Shown: piece after piece, positions 30,924-38,991 of the stretch | Layout of the letters: every line of letters begins with the position of its first letter | Numbering within the stretch: the first letter of the stretch is position 1 | Assembly: GCF_001660815.1 (NCBI RefSeq) | Contig: NZ_LYMI01000006.1 | Span: forward strand, 1 to 64,000 | Length of the DNA stretch: 64,000 bases | Direction of reading: 5' to 3' | Origin: Xanthomonas nasturtii | GTDB lineage: Bacteria > Pseudomonadota > Gammaproteobacteria > Xanthomonadales > Xanthomonadaceae | Program-made: the position numbers and the translations under genes | The notes under the pieces: generated by a model | Databases searched by the model: none | The model's input: only the letters and a program-made list of their open reading frames with translations | What the model was told of the DNA's origin: nothing

Positions 30924-32216
30924 TCATCCGTCCTTGCTGTTGGGCGGCGGGTCGTCGGTGGCGCCGCCGAAGATGATGCGTGCGGCGCGCTGGTAGCTCC
31001 AGTAGGCCATCGCCCAGTTCACCAGCACCACGAAACGGTTGCGGAAGCCGATCAGGAAGTACACGTGCGCGGCCAGCCAGAACCACCAGGCGACGATGCC
31101 GGAGAGCTTGAGTTTGCCCACATGCACGATGGCGGCCATGCGGCCGATCGTGGCCAGGTTGCCGAAGTCCTGATACCGGAACGCGGCTGCCGCCTGACCG
31201 CGCTGACGCGCGCGGATCGCCTTGGCGATGTGCTTGCCCATCTGCTTGGCCGCCGGCGCTACCCCTGGGACCGCGCGACCGCCCTGCTGCACCGACGCCA
31301 GGTCGCCGCCGACGAAGATTTCCGGGTGGCCGGGCACGCTCAGGTCCGCCTCCACCAGCACGCGGCCGGCGCGATCCAGGGGCACGCCCAGCGTGCGCGC
31401 CAGCGGCGAGGCAGCCACGCCTGCGGCCCACACCACGGTGCGCGCTGGCACGAAGGTCTCGCCGAGCTGATAGCCCAGCGCATCGATATGGGTGACCGGC
31501 GTACCGGTGTGCACTTCCACGCCCAGCCGCTCCAGCTGCTTGCGCGCCTTGTAAGTGAGATCCTCCGGAAACGAGGGCAGCACGCGTGGGCCGGCTTCGA
31601 CCAGGCGCACGCGCGCCTGCTGCGGGTCGATATGGCGGAACTCGTTCTTGAGCGTGTGGCGGGCGATCTCGGCCAGGGTGCCGGCCAGTTCTACGCCGGT
31701 GGGGCCGCCGCCGACCACCGCAAAGCTCAGCCAGGCGGCACGTGCGGCGGGATCGGATTCGGCTTCTGCACGTTCGAAAGCCAGCAGCAATTTGCGCCGC
31801 AGCACCAGCGCGTCGTACAGCGTTTTCAGGCCCGGCGCGTGCTCGGCCCACTGGTCGTTGCCGAAATAGGCATGGGTGGCGCCGGTGGCCAGCAGCAGCA
31901 TGTCGTAGCCGAGCGTGTTGCCGTCGGCCAGGACCACTTCGCGGCGGCCCGGCGCGATATCGGTGACATCGCCGAGCAGTACTTCGACATTGCGTTGCTC
32001 GCGCAGGATGTGCCGCAGCGGCGCGGCGATATCCGGCGCCGACAGGCCGGCGGTGGCAACCTGGTACAGCAGCGGCTGGAACAGGTGGTGGTTTTGACGG
32101 TCGATCAGGGTGATGCGGATGTTGGGGTCGTCGAGCGCGCGGGTCGCCCACAAGCCGGCGAAGCCGCCGCCAACCACAACAAGATGCAGCGGAGCTAGGG
32201 AGGGGGAAGAGGTCAT
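30924..32216 (-). CDS. ndh: Type II NADH:quinone oxidoreductase (Ndh-like)
   Basis: A single-subunit flavoprotein of 430 residues passing electrons from NADH to quinone without pumping protons. ATG 32216 is chosen just before the FAD Rossmann motif LVVVGGGFAGLWATRAL. The second dinucleotide motif is FAVVGGGPTGVELAGTLAEI, and the FAD-binding Asp motif appears as EIFVGGDLASVQQ. The C-terminal segment (WFWLAAHVYFLIGFRNRF) is amphipathic/hydrophobic, as expected for membrane attachment. The frame upstream to 32255 is not supported. It is divergent from the Coa1-like gene with 117 bp between start codons. Confidence 0.9.
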   Translation of the reverse strand: MTSSPSLAPLHLVVVGGGFAGLWATRALDDPNIRITLIDRQNHHLFQPLLYQVATAGLSAPDIAAPLRHILREQRNVEVLLGDVTDIAPGRREVVLADGNTLGYDMLLLATGATHAYFGNDQWAEHAPGLKTLYDALVLRRKLLLAFERAEAESDPAARAAWLSFAVVGGGPTGVELAGTLAEIARHTLKNEFRHIDPQQARVRLVEAGPRVLPSFPEDLTYKARKQLERLGVEVHTGTPVTHIDALGYQLGETFVPARTVVWAAGVAASPLARTLGVPLDRAGRVLVEADLSVPGHPEIFVGGDLASVQQGGRAVPGVAPAAKQMGKHIAKAIRARQRGQAAAAFRYQDFGNLATIGRMAAIVHVGKLKLSGIVAWWFWLAAHVYFLIGFRNRFVVLVNWAMAYWSYQRAARIIFGGATDDPPPNSKDG

Positions 32217-32333
32217 CGTAAAGTCCGATGGACTGCGACGCGGGCTCGACAGCATGCCGCATCGGCAATGAACACGCCGCGTGAGCGCGGCTCGCCTGCG
32301 GCATCATGTCGCATCTCCCGCCCCGGTCACCGC

Positions 32334-32894
32334 ATGTCGTCGCTCCCGCCCCCGTTGCCGCCGTTGCCGTCCGTATCGCCCAGTGCATCGCCAGCCGTGG
32401 CGCCGCTGGCCGCGCCCGCGCCTATGGTCAAAAAGCCACTCAGCGGTGTCGCGATCGGGTTGATTGGCGTGGCGACGTGTGTGGTGCTGTGGGGGATGCT
32501 GGTACTCGGTGCACTGGTCTGGCTGATGGCGACCGGCTGGTCGCTGTTTGCCGACCAGGCGCGCAGCGCGCTGCAGGCCGATGCCGTGGTGCAGGAACAT
32601 ATCGGGCAAATCCGCGACATGCGGGTGGATCTGTATCGCACCGGTCTGGCGCCGGGGGGCGATGAGTTCGTGTTCAATGTGGAAGGCGACCGCGGCAGCG
32701 GGCGCGTGCATGCCAGCTGGGTCAGTGCCGGCGCCGAACGCGAGATCCTGAGCACGGGCGTGCTCACCTTGCGCGATGGCACCGAGTACACCTTGCCGGC
32801 CGAGGACGACCTCGATGAGAGTCAGATGGACACCGACACCGACACCGACATCAAGACCGAATCTGCCCAATCTGTCGAGCCACTGGAGCAATGA
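32334..32894 (+). CDS. Membrane protein with Coa1-like periplasmic domain
   Basis: A 186-residue protein: a Pro/Ser-rich N-terminal segment, one transmembrane helix (VAIGLIGVATCVVLWGMLVL onward), then a domain with the pattern QEHIGQIRDMRVDLYRTG...FVFNVEGDRGSGRVHASW. That order (an h-x-x-x-G helix, then a strand with G-x-x-G-x-G-x-V) fits the Coa1/cytochrome oxidase assembly fold, though the match is weak. The tail is acidic with a DTDTDTD run. It overlaps the NYN gene by 4 bases. It is an integral inner-membrane protein of unknown function. ATG 32334 is preferred over 32268. Confidence 0.65.
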   Translation: MSSLPPPLPPLPSVSPSASPAVAPLAAPAPMVKKPLSGVAIGLIGVATCVVLWGMLVLGALVWLMATGWSLFADQARSALQADAVVQEHIGQIRDMRVDLYRTGLAPGGDEFVFNVEGDRGSGRVHASWVSAGAEREILSTGVLTLRDGTEYTLPAEDDLDESQMDTDTDTDIKTESAQSVEPLEQ

Positions 32895-33175
32895 GCATGA
32901 TCGATCATCCCGATAAACGGATCGCGCTGCTGATCGACGCCGACAACGCGCCGGCCGGCAAGATCGACGTGGTACTGGCGGAAGTGGCGCGCTACGGCGT
33001 GGCCAATGTGCGCCGTGCCTACGGCAACTGGAAGAGCCCGCACCTGAAAGGCTGGGAGGCAGCTAAGGGTGGGCGCAGCAAACCGACGCAGCCCGCCGCT
33101 GCGACGGCGCAACCGGCGGCTGCGGCTGCCAAGCGCCCGGCGCGCGCGCCAGCCAAACCTGCAGCAGGGAGCTGA
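32891..33175 (+). CDS. NYN-domain protein, internally shortened
   Basis: The first 55 residues match the N-terminus of NYN (LabA/DUF88, PIN-like nuclease) proteins: RIALLIDADNAPAGKIDVVL with a catalytic Asp pair, and VRRAYGNWKSPHLKGWEA. Family members then continue for about 100 or more residues with two further acidic motifs (DMALxIDAMDLL, SSDxDF), but here the sequence passes straight to an Ala/Pro/Lys-rich tail (KGGRSKPTQPAAATAQ and onward). The protein is therefore 94 residues and lacks most of the nuclease fold, most simply by an in-frame internal deletion near 33057-33066. It is coupled to the upstream gene by ATGA. A functional nuclease is unlikely. Confidence 0.7.
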   Translation: MSMIDHPDKRIALLIDADNAPAGKIDVVLAEVARYGVANVRRAYGNWKSPHLKGWEAAKGGRSKPTQPAAATAQPAAAAAKRPARAPAKPAAGS

Positions 33176-33177
33176 GC

Positions 33178-33834
33178 ATGACGCAGAACGCAAACGTGCC
33201 CGCTGCAGCGATGCCCGCCATCACGATTTGGGGGCGGCGGAATTCCAGCAATGTGCGCAAGGTGTTGTGGTGCGCGGAAGAAGCCGGCGTGGCCTACACC
33301 TCGATCGAGGTGGGCGGTGCATTCGGTGGTAACGACACGCCGGCGTATCGCGCATTGAACCCGAACGGCGTGGTGCCGACCTTGCAGGACGGCGCGCTGG
33401 TGCTGTGGGAATCCAATGCGATCGTGCGCTACCTGGCTGCGCAGTACGCGCCGGCGTTGTACCCGCAATCACCGGCCGAGCGCGCGCTGGGCGACCGCTG
33501 GATGGACTGGACTACATCGACGTTTGCCGGCGTGTTTCGCGATCTGTTCTGGGGCGTTGTGCGCACACCGGAGGCCGCGCGCGATGCCACACGTATCGCC
33601 GCGGCACTGACGCAATCGGGCGAACTGCTGGCACGCGCCGATGCGGCATTGGCACAGCAGCCATATCTGTCCGGCGAGCGCTTTGCCATGGGCGATATTC
33701 CGCTGGGCAGCTTTATCTACGCCTGGTTTGAAATGCCGATCGAGCGGCCCGAGTTGCCGCATCTGCACGCCTGGTACGCACGCCTGCGCGCGCGGCCGGC
33801 GTACCAGCTTGGGGTGATGACGGCGCTGACCTGA
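33178..33834 (+). CDS. Glutathione S-transferase family protein
   Basis: A 218-residue GST with an N-terminal thioredoxin-like domain and a C-terminal helical domain. It shows RRNSSNVRKVLWCAEEAG at the active-site helix (a Ser/Asn start is common in bacterial theta-like GSTs), the cis-Pro/glutathione-binding NPNGVVPTLQDGALVLWES and the ESNAIVRYLA helix, then GDRWMDWTTSTF. It starts 2 bp after the NYN gene stop, so it may belong to the same transcript. Substrate unknown. Confidence 0.9.
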   Translation: MTQNANVPAAAMPAITIWGRRNSSNVRKVLWCAEEAGVAYTSIEVGGAFGGNDTPAYRALNPNGVVPTLQDGALVLWESNAIVRYLAAQYAPALYPQSPAERALGDRWMDWTTSTFAGVFRDLFWGVVRTPEAARDATRIAAALTQSGELLARADAALAQQPYLSGERFAMGDIPLGSFIYAWFEMPIERPELPHLHAWYARLRARPAYQLGVMTALT

Positions 33835-33964
33835 GTGGCGGGTCTTCGCTCAGGCCGGCGTGATGCATTGCAGGCGCCACGCGCCACGCGCCACCGCCGA
33901 CCTCGAACGCTGCTTGCAAGGAAGTGGGCCTCGCACATCGCGCGGTCTGTTGGCCTAACGTGTT

Positions 33965-34032
33965 TGTAGCAGCGCACTTGTGCGCGAGGGCATTGCCGGT
34001 AACGCCGCATCGCGCGTAGGCGCGCTCCTGCA
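33965..34032. repeat. Intergenic inverted-repeat element
   Basis: Outer imperfect arms TGTAGCAGCGC and GCGCTCCTGCA (two mismatches) enclose a second dyad GCGCA-CTTG-TGCGC. It is of the type often scattered between xanthomonad genes. It lies in the 260-bp gap between the convergent GST and priA genes; the rest of the gap has only a CGCGCCA heptamer run near 33872-33898. Confidence 0.6.
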
Positions 34033-34094
34033 AAACGTGAACACACCGTGCAAACCGTGAGTCTGGCGTCGGCTCCGTGTGCGATACGCCTGCA

Positions 34095-36317
34095 CTAATA
34101 CAGATCGATCGGATCCACATCCAGCGACCAGCGCACGCGGCGCGCCTGTGGCAACGCGTAGACGGCTGGCAGTTGCGCATCGAGCAGCCGATGCAGCGCC
34201 GAGCGCTGTTGCGCCGACAACAACAGCTGGGTGCGCTGGAAACCGGCGCGGCGCGGCATCGGCGCCGGCATCGGGCCATAGCATTCCACTGCGGCAAACG
34301 CCGGCGATTGCGTACTGCTGTCGGCGCTGGTCAAACCACGCACTGCCATCAGAAATTGATTGGCCGCGGCCACATCCTTGGCTTCGGCACGGAACAGGGC
34401 CAGGTGCGCGAAGGGCGGAAATCCGGCCGCTTCGCGCTGCTGCAGTTCGGCATCGGCAAAGGCGTGGTAGCCGCCGTTGACCAGGGTCTGCAACAGCGGA
34501 TGCTCGGGGTGATGGGTCTGCAGCCAGACTTCGCCCGGGCGGTCGGCACGGCCGGCGCGCCCGGCGACCTGGATCAGCTGCTGGGAGAGTTTTTCGGCAG
34601 CGCGGAAGTCGGCCGAGAACAGGCCTTCGTCGATGCCGACCACCACCACCATGGTCAGCCGTGGCAGGTCGTGGCCCTTGGCCAGGATCTGCGTGCCTAC
34701 CAGGATGCCGGCCTCGCTGCCGAGCCGGGCAAGCTGGGTTTCCAGTGCGTCGCGGCGCTGGGTGGTGCTGCGGTCGATGCGCACCACCGGGAAGTCCGGG
34801 AAGGCCTCGGTCAGGCGCTCTTCCAGCCGCTCGGTGCCGATGCCCTGTGGCTGCAGCGCCAGGCTGGCGCAGGCCGGGCAGGCCAGCGGTGCGGGTTGGC
34901 GCGCGCCGCAGTGGTGGCATTGCAGGCGTCGGCCGCCGGCATGCACGGTCATCGGGGTCTGGTGCAGCGGCGTGCTGCAGCGCTGGCAGGCCGCGGTCCA
35001 GCCGCAGTCGTGGCACAGCAGCACCGGTGCATAGCCGCGGCGGTTCTTGAACACCAGAACCTGCTCGCCGCGCGCCAGCGTGGCGCCGATACCGGCCAGC
35101 ACCTCCGGCGACAGGCCGTCCTTGAGCGGGCGCTTGCGCACGTCGAGCACGCGCACGCGTGGCGGGCGCGCTTCGCCGGCACGCCGCGACAGGCGCAGAT
35201 GCTGGTAGCGGCCGGAATAGGCGTTGTGCAGGCTTTCCAGCGACGGGGTGGCGCTACCCAGGATTACCGGGACATCCAGCGCCTTGCCGCGCACCAGGGC
35301 GAAATCGCGCGCGTGATAGCGGATGCCGTCCTGCTGCTTGTAGCTGCCGTCGTGCTCTTCATCGATCACGATCAGGCCGGCATTGGGTAGCGGGGTAAAC
35401 ACCGCCGAGCGGGTGCCGACGATGAGCTTGGCCTCGCCGCGCCAGGCCGCGGCCCAGACCCGTGCGCGTTCGCCATCGGAGAGCCCCGAGTGCAGCGCGT
35501 GCACCGGCACCCCCAGGCGCGCGCGGAAACGGCCCAGCGTCTGCGGGGTCAGGCCGATCTCCGGCACCAGCACCAGCGCCTGCTTGCCGGCGGCCAGGCA
35601 GTCAGCGATCGCCTGCAGGTAGACCTCGGTCTTGCCGCTGCCGGTCACGCCGTCGAGCAGGTAGGTGGCAAAGCCGCTGTGCGCGCGGATCGCGGCGGCG
35701 GCGGCCTGTTGTTCGTCGTTGAGCTGCGGGCCGCTGCCGGGGCGCGGCGCAATCGTGTCGGCCGGCACCGCCACGCGTTCGGCGTAGTCGCGCTTGGCCA
35801 GGCTGCGCGCGGCTTCGCGCCACTGCGGCAGCAGCGGGTCCAGCTGCTCTTCGCACACTGCGCCGGTGAGCAGTAACGCTGCCAGCAGCGCAGGGCGGCT
35901 GCCCGCACGCAGGCTGGCAGCACTGGTACGGCCGGTTTCGGTGAGCTGCCAGGCCCAGGCATGGGTGTCGGCCAACGCCTCGCCGCGGCGCAAGGGGCCG
36001 GGCAGGGCGCCGGCCTGTGCCTCGCCGAGCGGGGCGTGGGTGTAGCGGGCCAGCCATTGCAGCGAGCGGGCCAGTTCATCCACCAGCAGCGGCGCCTGAT
36101 CGCACCAGGCCAGTGCCGGGCGCAGACCGTCGGCCGCGGGCAGCTGCCCGATCTCCACTACCACCCCGACCAGCTCGCGCGGCCCGAACGGCACCCGCAC
36201 CCGGCAGCCGACCCGGTCCGGGTCAGTCAGCGGCGCACCGGCCGGGGGCAGGTAGTCGAACAGCTGAGGCAGCGGCACCGGCAAGGCGACGCGCAGGGTG
36301 GCGATGGGCGAAGACAT
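34095..36317 (-). CDS. priA: Primosomal protein N' (replication restart helicase PriA)
   Basis: A 3'-5' superfamily 2 helicase of 740 residues that reloads the replisome at stalled forks. The N-terminal DNA-binding domain begins IATLRVALPVPLPQLFDYL. Walker A is GVTGSGKTEVYLQ, the DEAH-type box is VIDEEHDGSYKQQ, and the zinc-binding cluster runs CHDCGW...CQRCSTPLH...CHHCGARQ...CPAC. GRAGRADRPGEV is motif VI. ATG 36317 fits. It is divergent from the sigma-like gene across a 469-bp AT-rich region carrying paired DnaA boxes. Confidence 0.97.
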   Translation of the reverse strand: MSSPIATLRVALPVPLPQLFDYLPPAGAPLTDPDRVGCRVRVPFGPRELVGVVVEIGQLPAADGLRPALAWCDQAPLLVDELARSLQWLARYTHAPLGEAQAGALPGPLRRGEALADTHAWAWQLTETGRTSAASLRAGSRPALLAALLLTGAVCEEQLDPLLPQWREAARSLAKRDYAERVAVPADTIAPRPGSGPQLNDEQQAAAAAIRAHSGFATYLLDGVTGSGKTEVYLQAIADCLAAGKQALVLVPEIGLTPQTLGRFRARLGVPVHALHSGLSDGERARVWAAAWRGEAKLIVGTRSAVFTPLPNAGLIVIDEEHDGSYKQQDGIRYHARDFALVRGKALDVPVILGSATPSLESLHNAYSGRYQHLRLSRRAGEARPPRVRVLDVRKRPLKDGLSPEVLAGIGATLARGEQVLVFKNRRGYAPVLLCHDCGWTAACQRCSTPLHQTPMTVHAGGRRLQCHHCGARQPAPLACPACASLALQPQGIGTERLEERLTEAFPDFPVVRIDRSTTQRRDALETQLARLGSEAGILVGTQILAKGHDLPRLTMVVVVGIDEGLFSADFRAAEKLSQQLIQVAGRAGRADRPGEVWLQTHHPEHPLLQTLVNGGYHAFADAELQQREAAGFPPFAHLALFRAEAKDVAAANQFLMAVRGLTSADSSTQSPAFAAVECYGPMPAPMPRRAGFQRTQLLLSAQQRSALHRLLDAQLPAVYALPQARRVRWSLDVDPIDLY

Positions 36318-36453
36318 CCGACCAGTCTACCGACCCTGTCCAGCGGCCGGCAGCGGACCCCGAATCGGCCCAAATCGGCGCCGGCGCGGTCGCCGCGTTT
36401 CTGTGACGAAAGTGATAAATCCGACGTAAACCTATGTGAGGGTTAAGGAAACG

Positions 36454-36482
36454 GGTTTATCCACATTGCCTGTGGATAAACC
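36454..36482. promoter_or_regulatory. Palindrome made of two perfect DnaA boxes
   Basis: GGTTTATCCACA-ttgcc-TGTGGATAAACC: 12-bp perfect arms with a 5-base spacer, each containing the consensus DnaA box TTATCCACA, facing each other. The surrounding 36410-36640 is clearly richer in A+T than its neighbours. Confidence 0.7.
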
Positions 36483-36627
36483 TGTGAATTAGTCTCGTGC
36501 TCCACGCCATGACGGTGGATTCACTAGCCTCTGCAACCTCTTGGACATTTTTTAGCCAACATCCATAAGGCTAATATTTTCAATTACTTAGGCGTGAAAC
36601 ACGATTGCAACAAAGAAAAAACAACTG

Positions 36628-36655
36628 TTGACAGACGCCTGCGTATCGGTATGCC
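36628..36655 (+). promoter_or_regulatory. Possible sigma-70 promoter
   Basis: TTGACA at 36628-36633, a 16-base spacer and TATGCC as a poor -10. It is placed to drive the sigma-like gene starting at 36787. The remainder of the 36318-36786 gap holds the DnaA-box palindrome and AT-rich DNA, and no gene that I can support. Confidence 0.35.
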
Positions 36656-36786
36656 TGCCGCTGTGCACAACCCGCGGCGGCGACAGCTGCGGCCGGCGTG
36701 AAGGTGGAGCGGGGCCGGGCCGATCTGTCAAGCCATCCGCGGGGGGCAATCGCGTCGGTATCATGCCGGCCGATGCTGGAGTTCTC

Positions 36787-37821
36787 ATGACCGTAGTTCC
36801 CGACGCCCCCGTGACCCCTGCCGCGCTGTCAGCCTTCCTGCGCGGTGTCGAACGCCGGGGTCTGGTACTCGCACAGTTGCAATGCGGTGACGTGGCCACC
36901 GCCGAGCGCGCCCTGGCAGCCGCCTTGCGCGCCTTCAGCAGCCAGGCGGCAGGTCGGCCGATGGCCGGTTGGCCGATGCGCTTCTGGAGCTTGCTCGCCA
37001 CCGCGCCACCGCTGCGGCGCGAACCGATGCCCGGCACCTGGCTGCCCCCGTTCACTGTGTTGGGCCGGATGCAGACCGCCGATCGCCTGGCGCTGCTGCT
37101 GCGGATCGTGGCCGGGCTGGAAGAGGATGCGGCCAGCGAGGTGCAGGGTGTCGAGACGGCGGCCTATCGTCAGTCGCTGGCGCGCGCCTGCCCGCGCGAT
37201 GCCGCCGGTAACCCGGATGCGCAGGCCTGGCGGGTCCTGGCCGAGGCGGTGCAGCTGGAGCTGCGCGACCTCACTGCGTCGCAATTGACCCGGCTCAGCC
37301 AGTTGCGCGATTCGGCCCTGGCCGGGATGCCGCTGCAGCCCGCTGTGCCGGCCGAGGCCGCCCCGACGCCGCCCCGCGCAACCGCCGCACGCGTCCGCCC
37401 CAGGCGGCAATGGCAGTGGCCGCGGCTGGATCGTCGCCACGCCGGCATGGCACTGGGCGTGCTGGCGTTGGCGCTGCTGCTGGCCGTGCTGGGCTGGTGG
37501 TGGACCCACCGCCGGCCTGCGCTGCCGCCCGAACCGGTCTCGCAGGCGCCGGCCGGCGTGCTGCATGTGACCGACGCAGCGCCGGTGCTGGTGGAAGACC
37601 TGCCTGCCGCCGATCTGCCGGATGCCGTGGCCACGCCAGGCCTGGACCCGCGCGACCAGGCCATGTTGGCCGACCCGGATCTGGAGCTGGCGCGCGCTGC
37701 AGACCTTTATGCCTGGTATGCAGCCGGCCACCCCGTGCCGGCCGACGAATCCGGCGCGCACGCCACCGCGGCCGAGCAGCCTTCCGCCCCGCTGGAGACG
37801 GTCGATGACGAAAATAACTGA
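36787..37821 (+). CDS. Membrane-anchored sigma-factor-like protein (degenerate ECF sigma)
   Basis: A 344-residue protein not matching a well-known family at sight. Residues 15-75 (FLRGVERRGLVLAQLQCGD ... WPMRFWSLLA) follow the helical pattern of ECF sigma region 2, and 101-134 (LALLLRIVAGLEEDAASEVQ, GVETAAYRQSLARACP) look like a region 4 helix-turn-helix, but canonical core residues are missing. A Pro/Arg-rich linker leads to one TM helix (about 219-239, MALGVLALALLLAVLGWWW) and a C-terminal segment of about 100 residues. ATG 36787 has GGAG upstream. It overlaps a DUF3106 gene by 17 bp; in many proteobacteria an ECF sigma gene stands upstream of DUF3106 genes, supporting descent from a sigma factor. 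Promoter-binding activity is doubtful. Confidence 0.6.
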   Translation: MTVVPDAPVTPAALSAFLRGVERRGLVLAQLQCGDVATAERALAAALRAFSSQAAGRPMAGWPMRFWSLLATAPPLRREPMPGTWLPPFTVLGRMQTADRLALLLRIVAGLEEDAASEVQGVETAAYRQSLARACPRDAAGNPDAQAWRVLAEAVQLELRDLTASQLTRLSQLRDSALAGMPLQPAVPAEAAPTPPRATAARVRPRRQWQWPRLDRRHAGMALGVLALALLLAVLGWWWTHRRPALPPEPVSQAPAGVLHVTDAAPVLVEDLPAADLPDAVATPGLDPRDQAMLADPDLELARAADLYAWYAAGHPVPADESGAHATAAEQPSAPLETVDDENN

Positions 37822-38419
37822 GGGGTGCGGCCTGTTGCTCTGCGCGCTTGCCGGCCTGGCCGGCGCGCAGACATTGCCGACGCCGCTGGAAGAAGCCGGC
37901 GCCGCGCCGGCTGCGCCCATGCCGGTTGCCGCAACGCCGAGCGTGGTGCCGAACACAACCCCGAGCGCTGCGCAGCAACGCGCGCGCTGGGAGGCGTTGA
38001 CGCCCGCGCAGCGGGCCGAGTTGCGCGCCCGCTACGCAGCCTGGAAGGACCTGACCGCCACCGACCGCGTGGTGTTGCGCCAGGCACGCGAGCGTCTGCA
38101 GGCCCTGCCTGAGGATCAGCAACGCGCGTTGCGTACGCAGTTCGGCGCGATGGATCGTTTGCATCGCGACGGCTGGCGCCTGGGCTCGCAGGTGGGGGCG
38201 TTCTATGCGCAATTGCAACCGTTGATCGGCTACGTGCCGCCCGCCCAGCGCGACGCCATGCTGGCCGCGCTGCGCAGCCTGGATGCCGGCCAGCTGGAGC
38301 AGCTGGCGGTGCTGGCACAACGCACCCCGCCACAGGAGCGCGCTGGGTTGCGCGATGCCTTCCTTGCCGAAGCGCCGGCCACGCGTAGCACCTGGTTGAA
38401 GCGCCAGCTGGCGCGTTGA
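37805..38419 (+). CDS. DUF3106-domain exported protein
   Basis: A 204-residue protein with a signal peptide (LLLCALAGLAGAQT), an Ala/Pro linker, and a helical domain with the DUF3106 pattern: ARWEALTPAQRAELRARYAA, then helices carrying LPEDQQRALRTQFGAMDRLH. These 'W..L...QR..L......W..L' repeats resemble periplasmic helical proteins such as the Spy/CpxP type. It overlaps the end of the sigma-like gene by 17 bp (start ATG 37805), so the two are expressed together. Function unknown; periplasmic location is expected. Confidence 0.75.
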   Translation: MTKITEGCGLLLCALAGLAGAQTLPTPLEEAGAAPAAPMPVAATPSVVPNTTPSAAQQRARWEALTPAQRAELRARYAAWKDLTATDRVVLRQARERLQALPEDQQRALRTQFGAMDRLHRDGWRLGSQVGAFYAQLQPLIGYVPPAQRDAMLAALRSLDAGQLEQLAVLAQRTPPQERAGLRDAFLAEAPATRSTWLKRQLAR

Positions 38420-38505
38420 TCGGTAGCGGCACGTCGCCGCCGCGGTAGGCGCGCGTCTGATGCGTCAGGGTGCGCGTGCGACACCGGTTCAAGCAGGTGC
38501 CGGTG

Positions 38506-38718
38506 TCAGCCAGCACCGCGACAAACGTGTCGTCGCTGTTCGACGCGGTGGTGGGCACAGCGCTGGTCGGGCGCGCATCGGCCTGCAGTTGCGTCAGGCG
38601 TCGTTGCGCTTCGGCGTTGGTGCGCGCTTTGCCCGCAGGCGTGGCAGAACGCGCCATGCAATGCGGCCGCACAGTTTTCGCAGGCGGTGGGGTGGTGTGC
38701 GGTCGAATCCAGTGACAT
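38506..38718 (-). pseudogene. Remnant of a DUF3667 zinc-ribbon membrane protein
   Basis: The first 32 residues encode CENCAAALHGAFCHACGQSA, the paired CxxC ribbon that opens DUF3667 proteins. In the family this is followed by conserved helices and several transmembrane segments, none of which occur here: the frame turns into low-complexity Arg/Thr/His sequence and stops after 70 codons. I infer a decayed or truncated gene; the 572-bp gap between the DUF3106 and MATE genes holds nothing else that I can support. Confidence 0.5.
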
Positions 38719-38991
38719 GAGCCAGGTCCGGTTGGCGGGTCGTGGGAAAGGCGCGTTGCCGAAGGCGTGGTCCCGAAGGAAGGGCGTCTGCGCACGCGTG
38801 CAACGTTATCCCGCGCCGGCCCGCTAGCAGCAGCCTCCGCGTTTTTTTGCCCGCCCGCGCTTGCGCGCAGCAGGCTCTACCCAAATGTGCGACAAGGCCG
38901 CAGCCGGAAAGTCCGCGTAAGATAGCGGGCCCACGCGACCCGGTGCCAGCGCCTCCCGGCACGGCCGTAGTCCGCGCAGCGATCGGTTTTC

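Noticed and set aside
36454-36482. A dif-like recombination site or a terminator
   Set aside because: The palindrome does not match the dif consensus, and a terminator would need a T-run; DnaA boxes explain both arms.
38470-38720. Plus-strand hypothetical genes between DUF3106 and MATE
   Set aside because: Small Arg/Ala/Val frames without ribosome sites; the DUF3667-like minus-strand fragment is the only recognisable coding trace.
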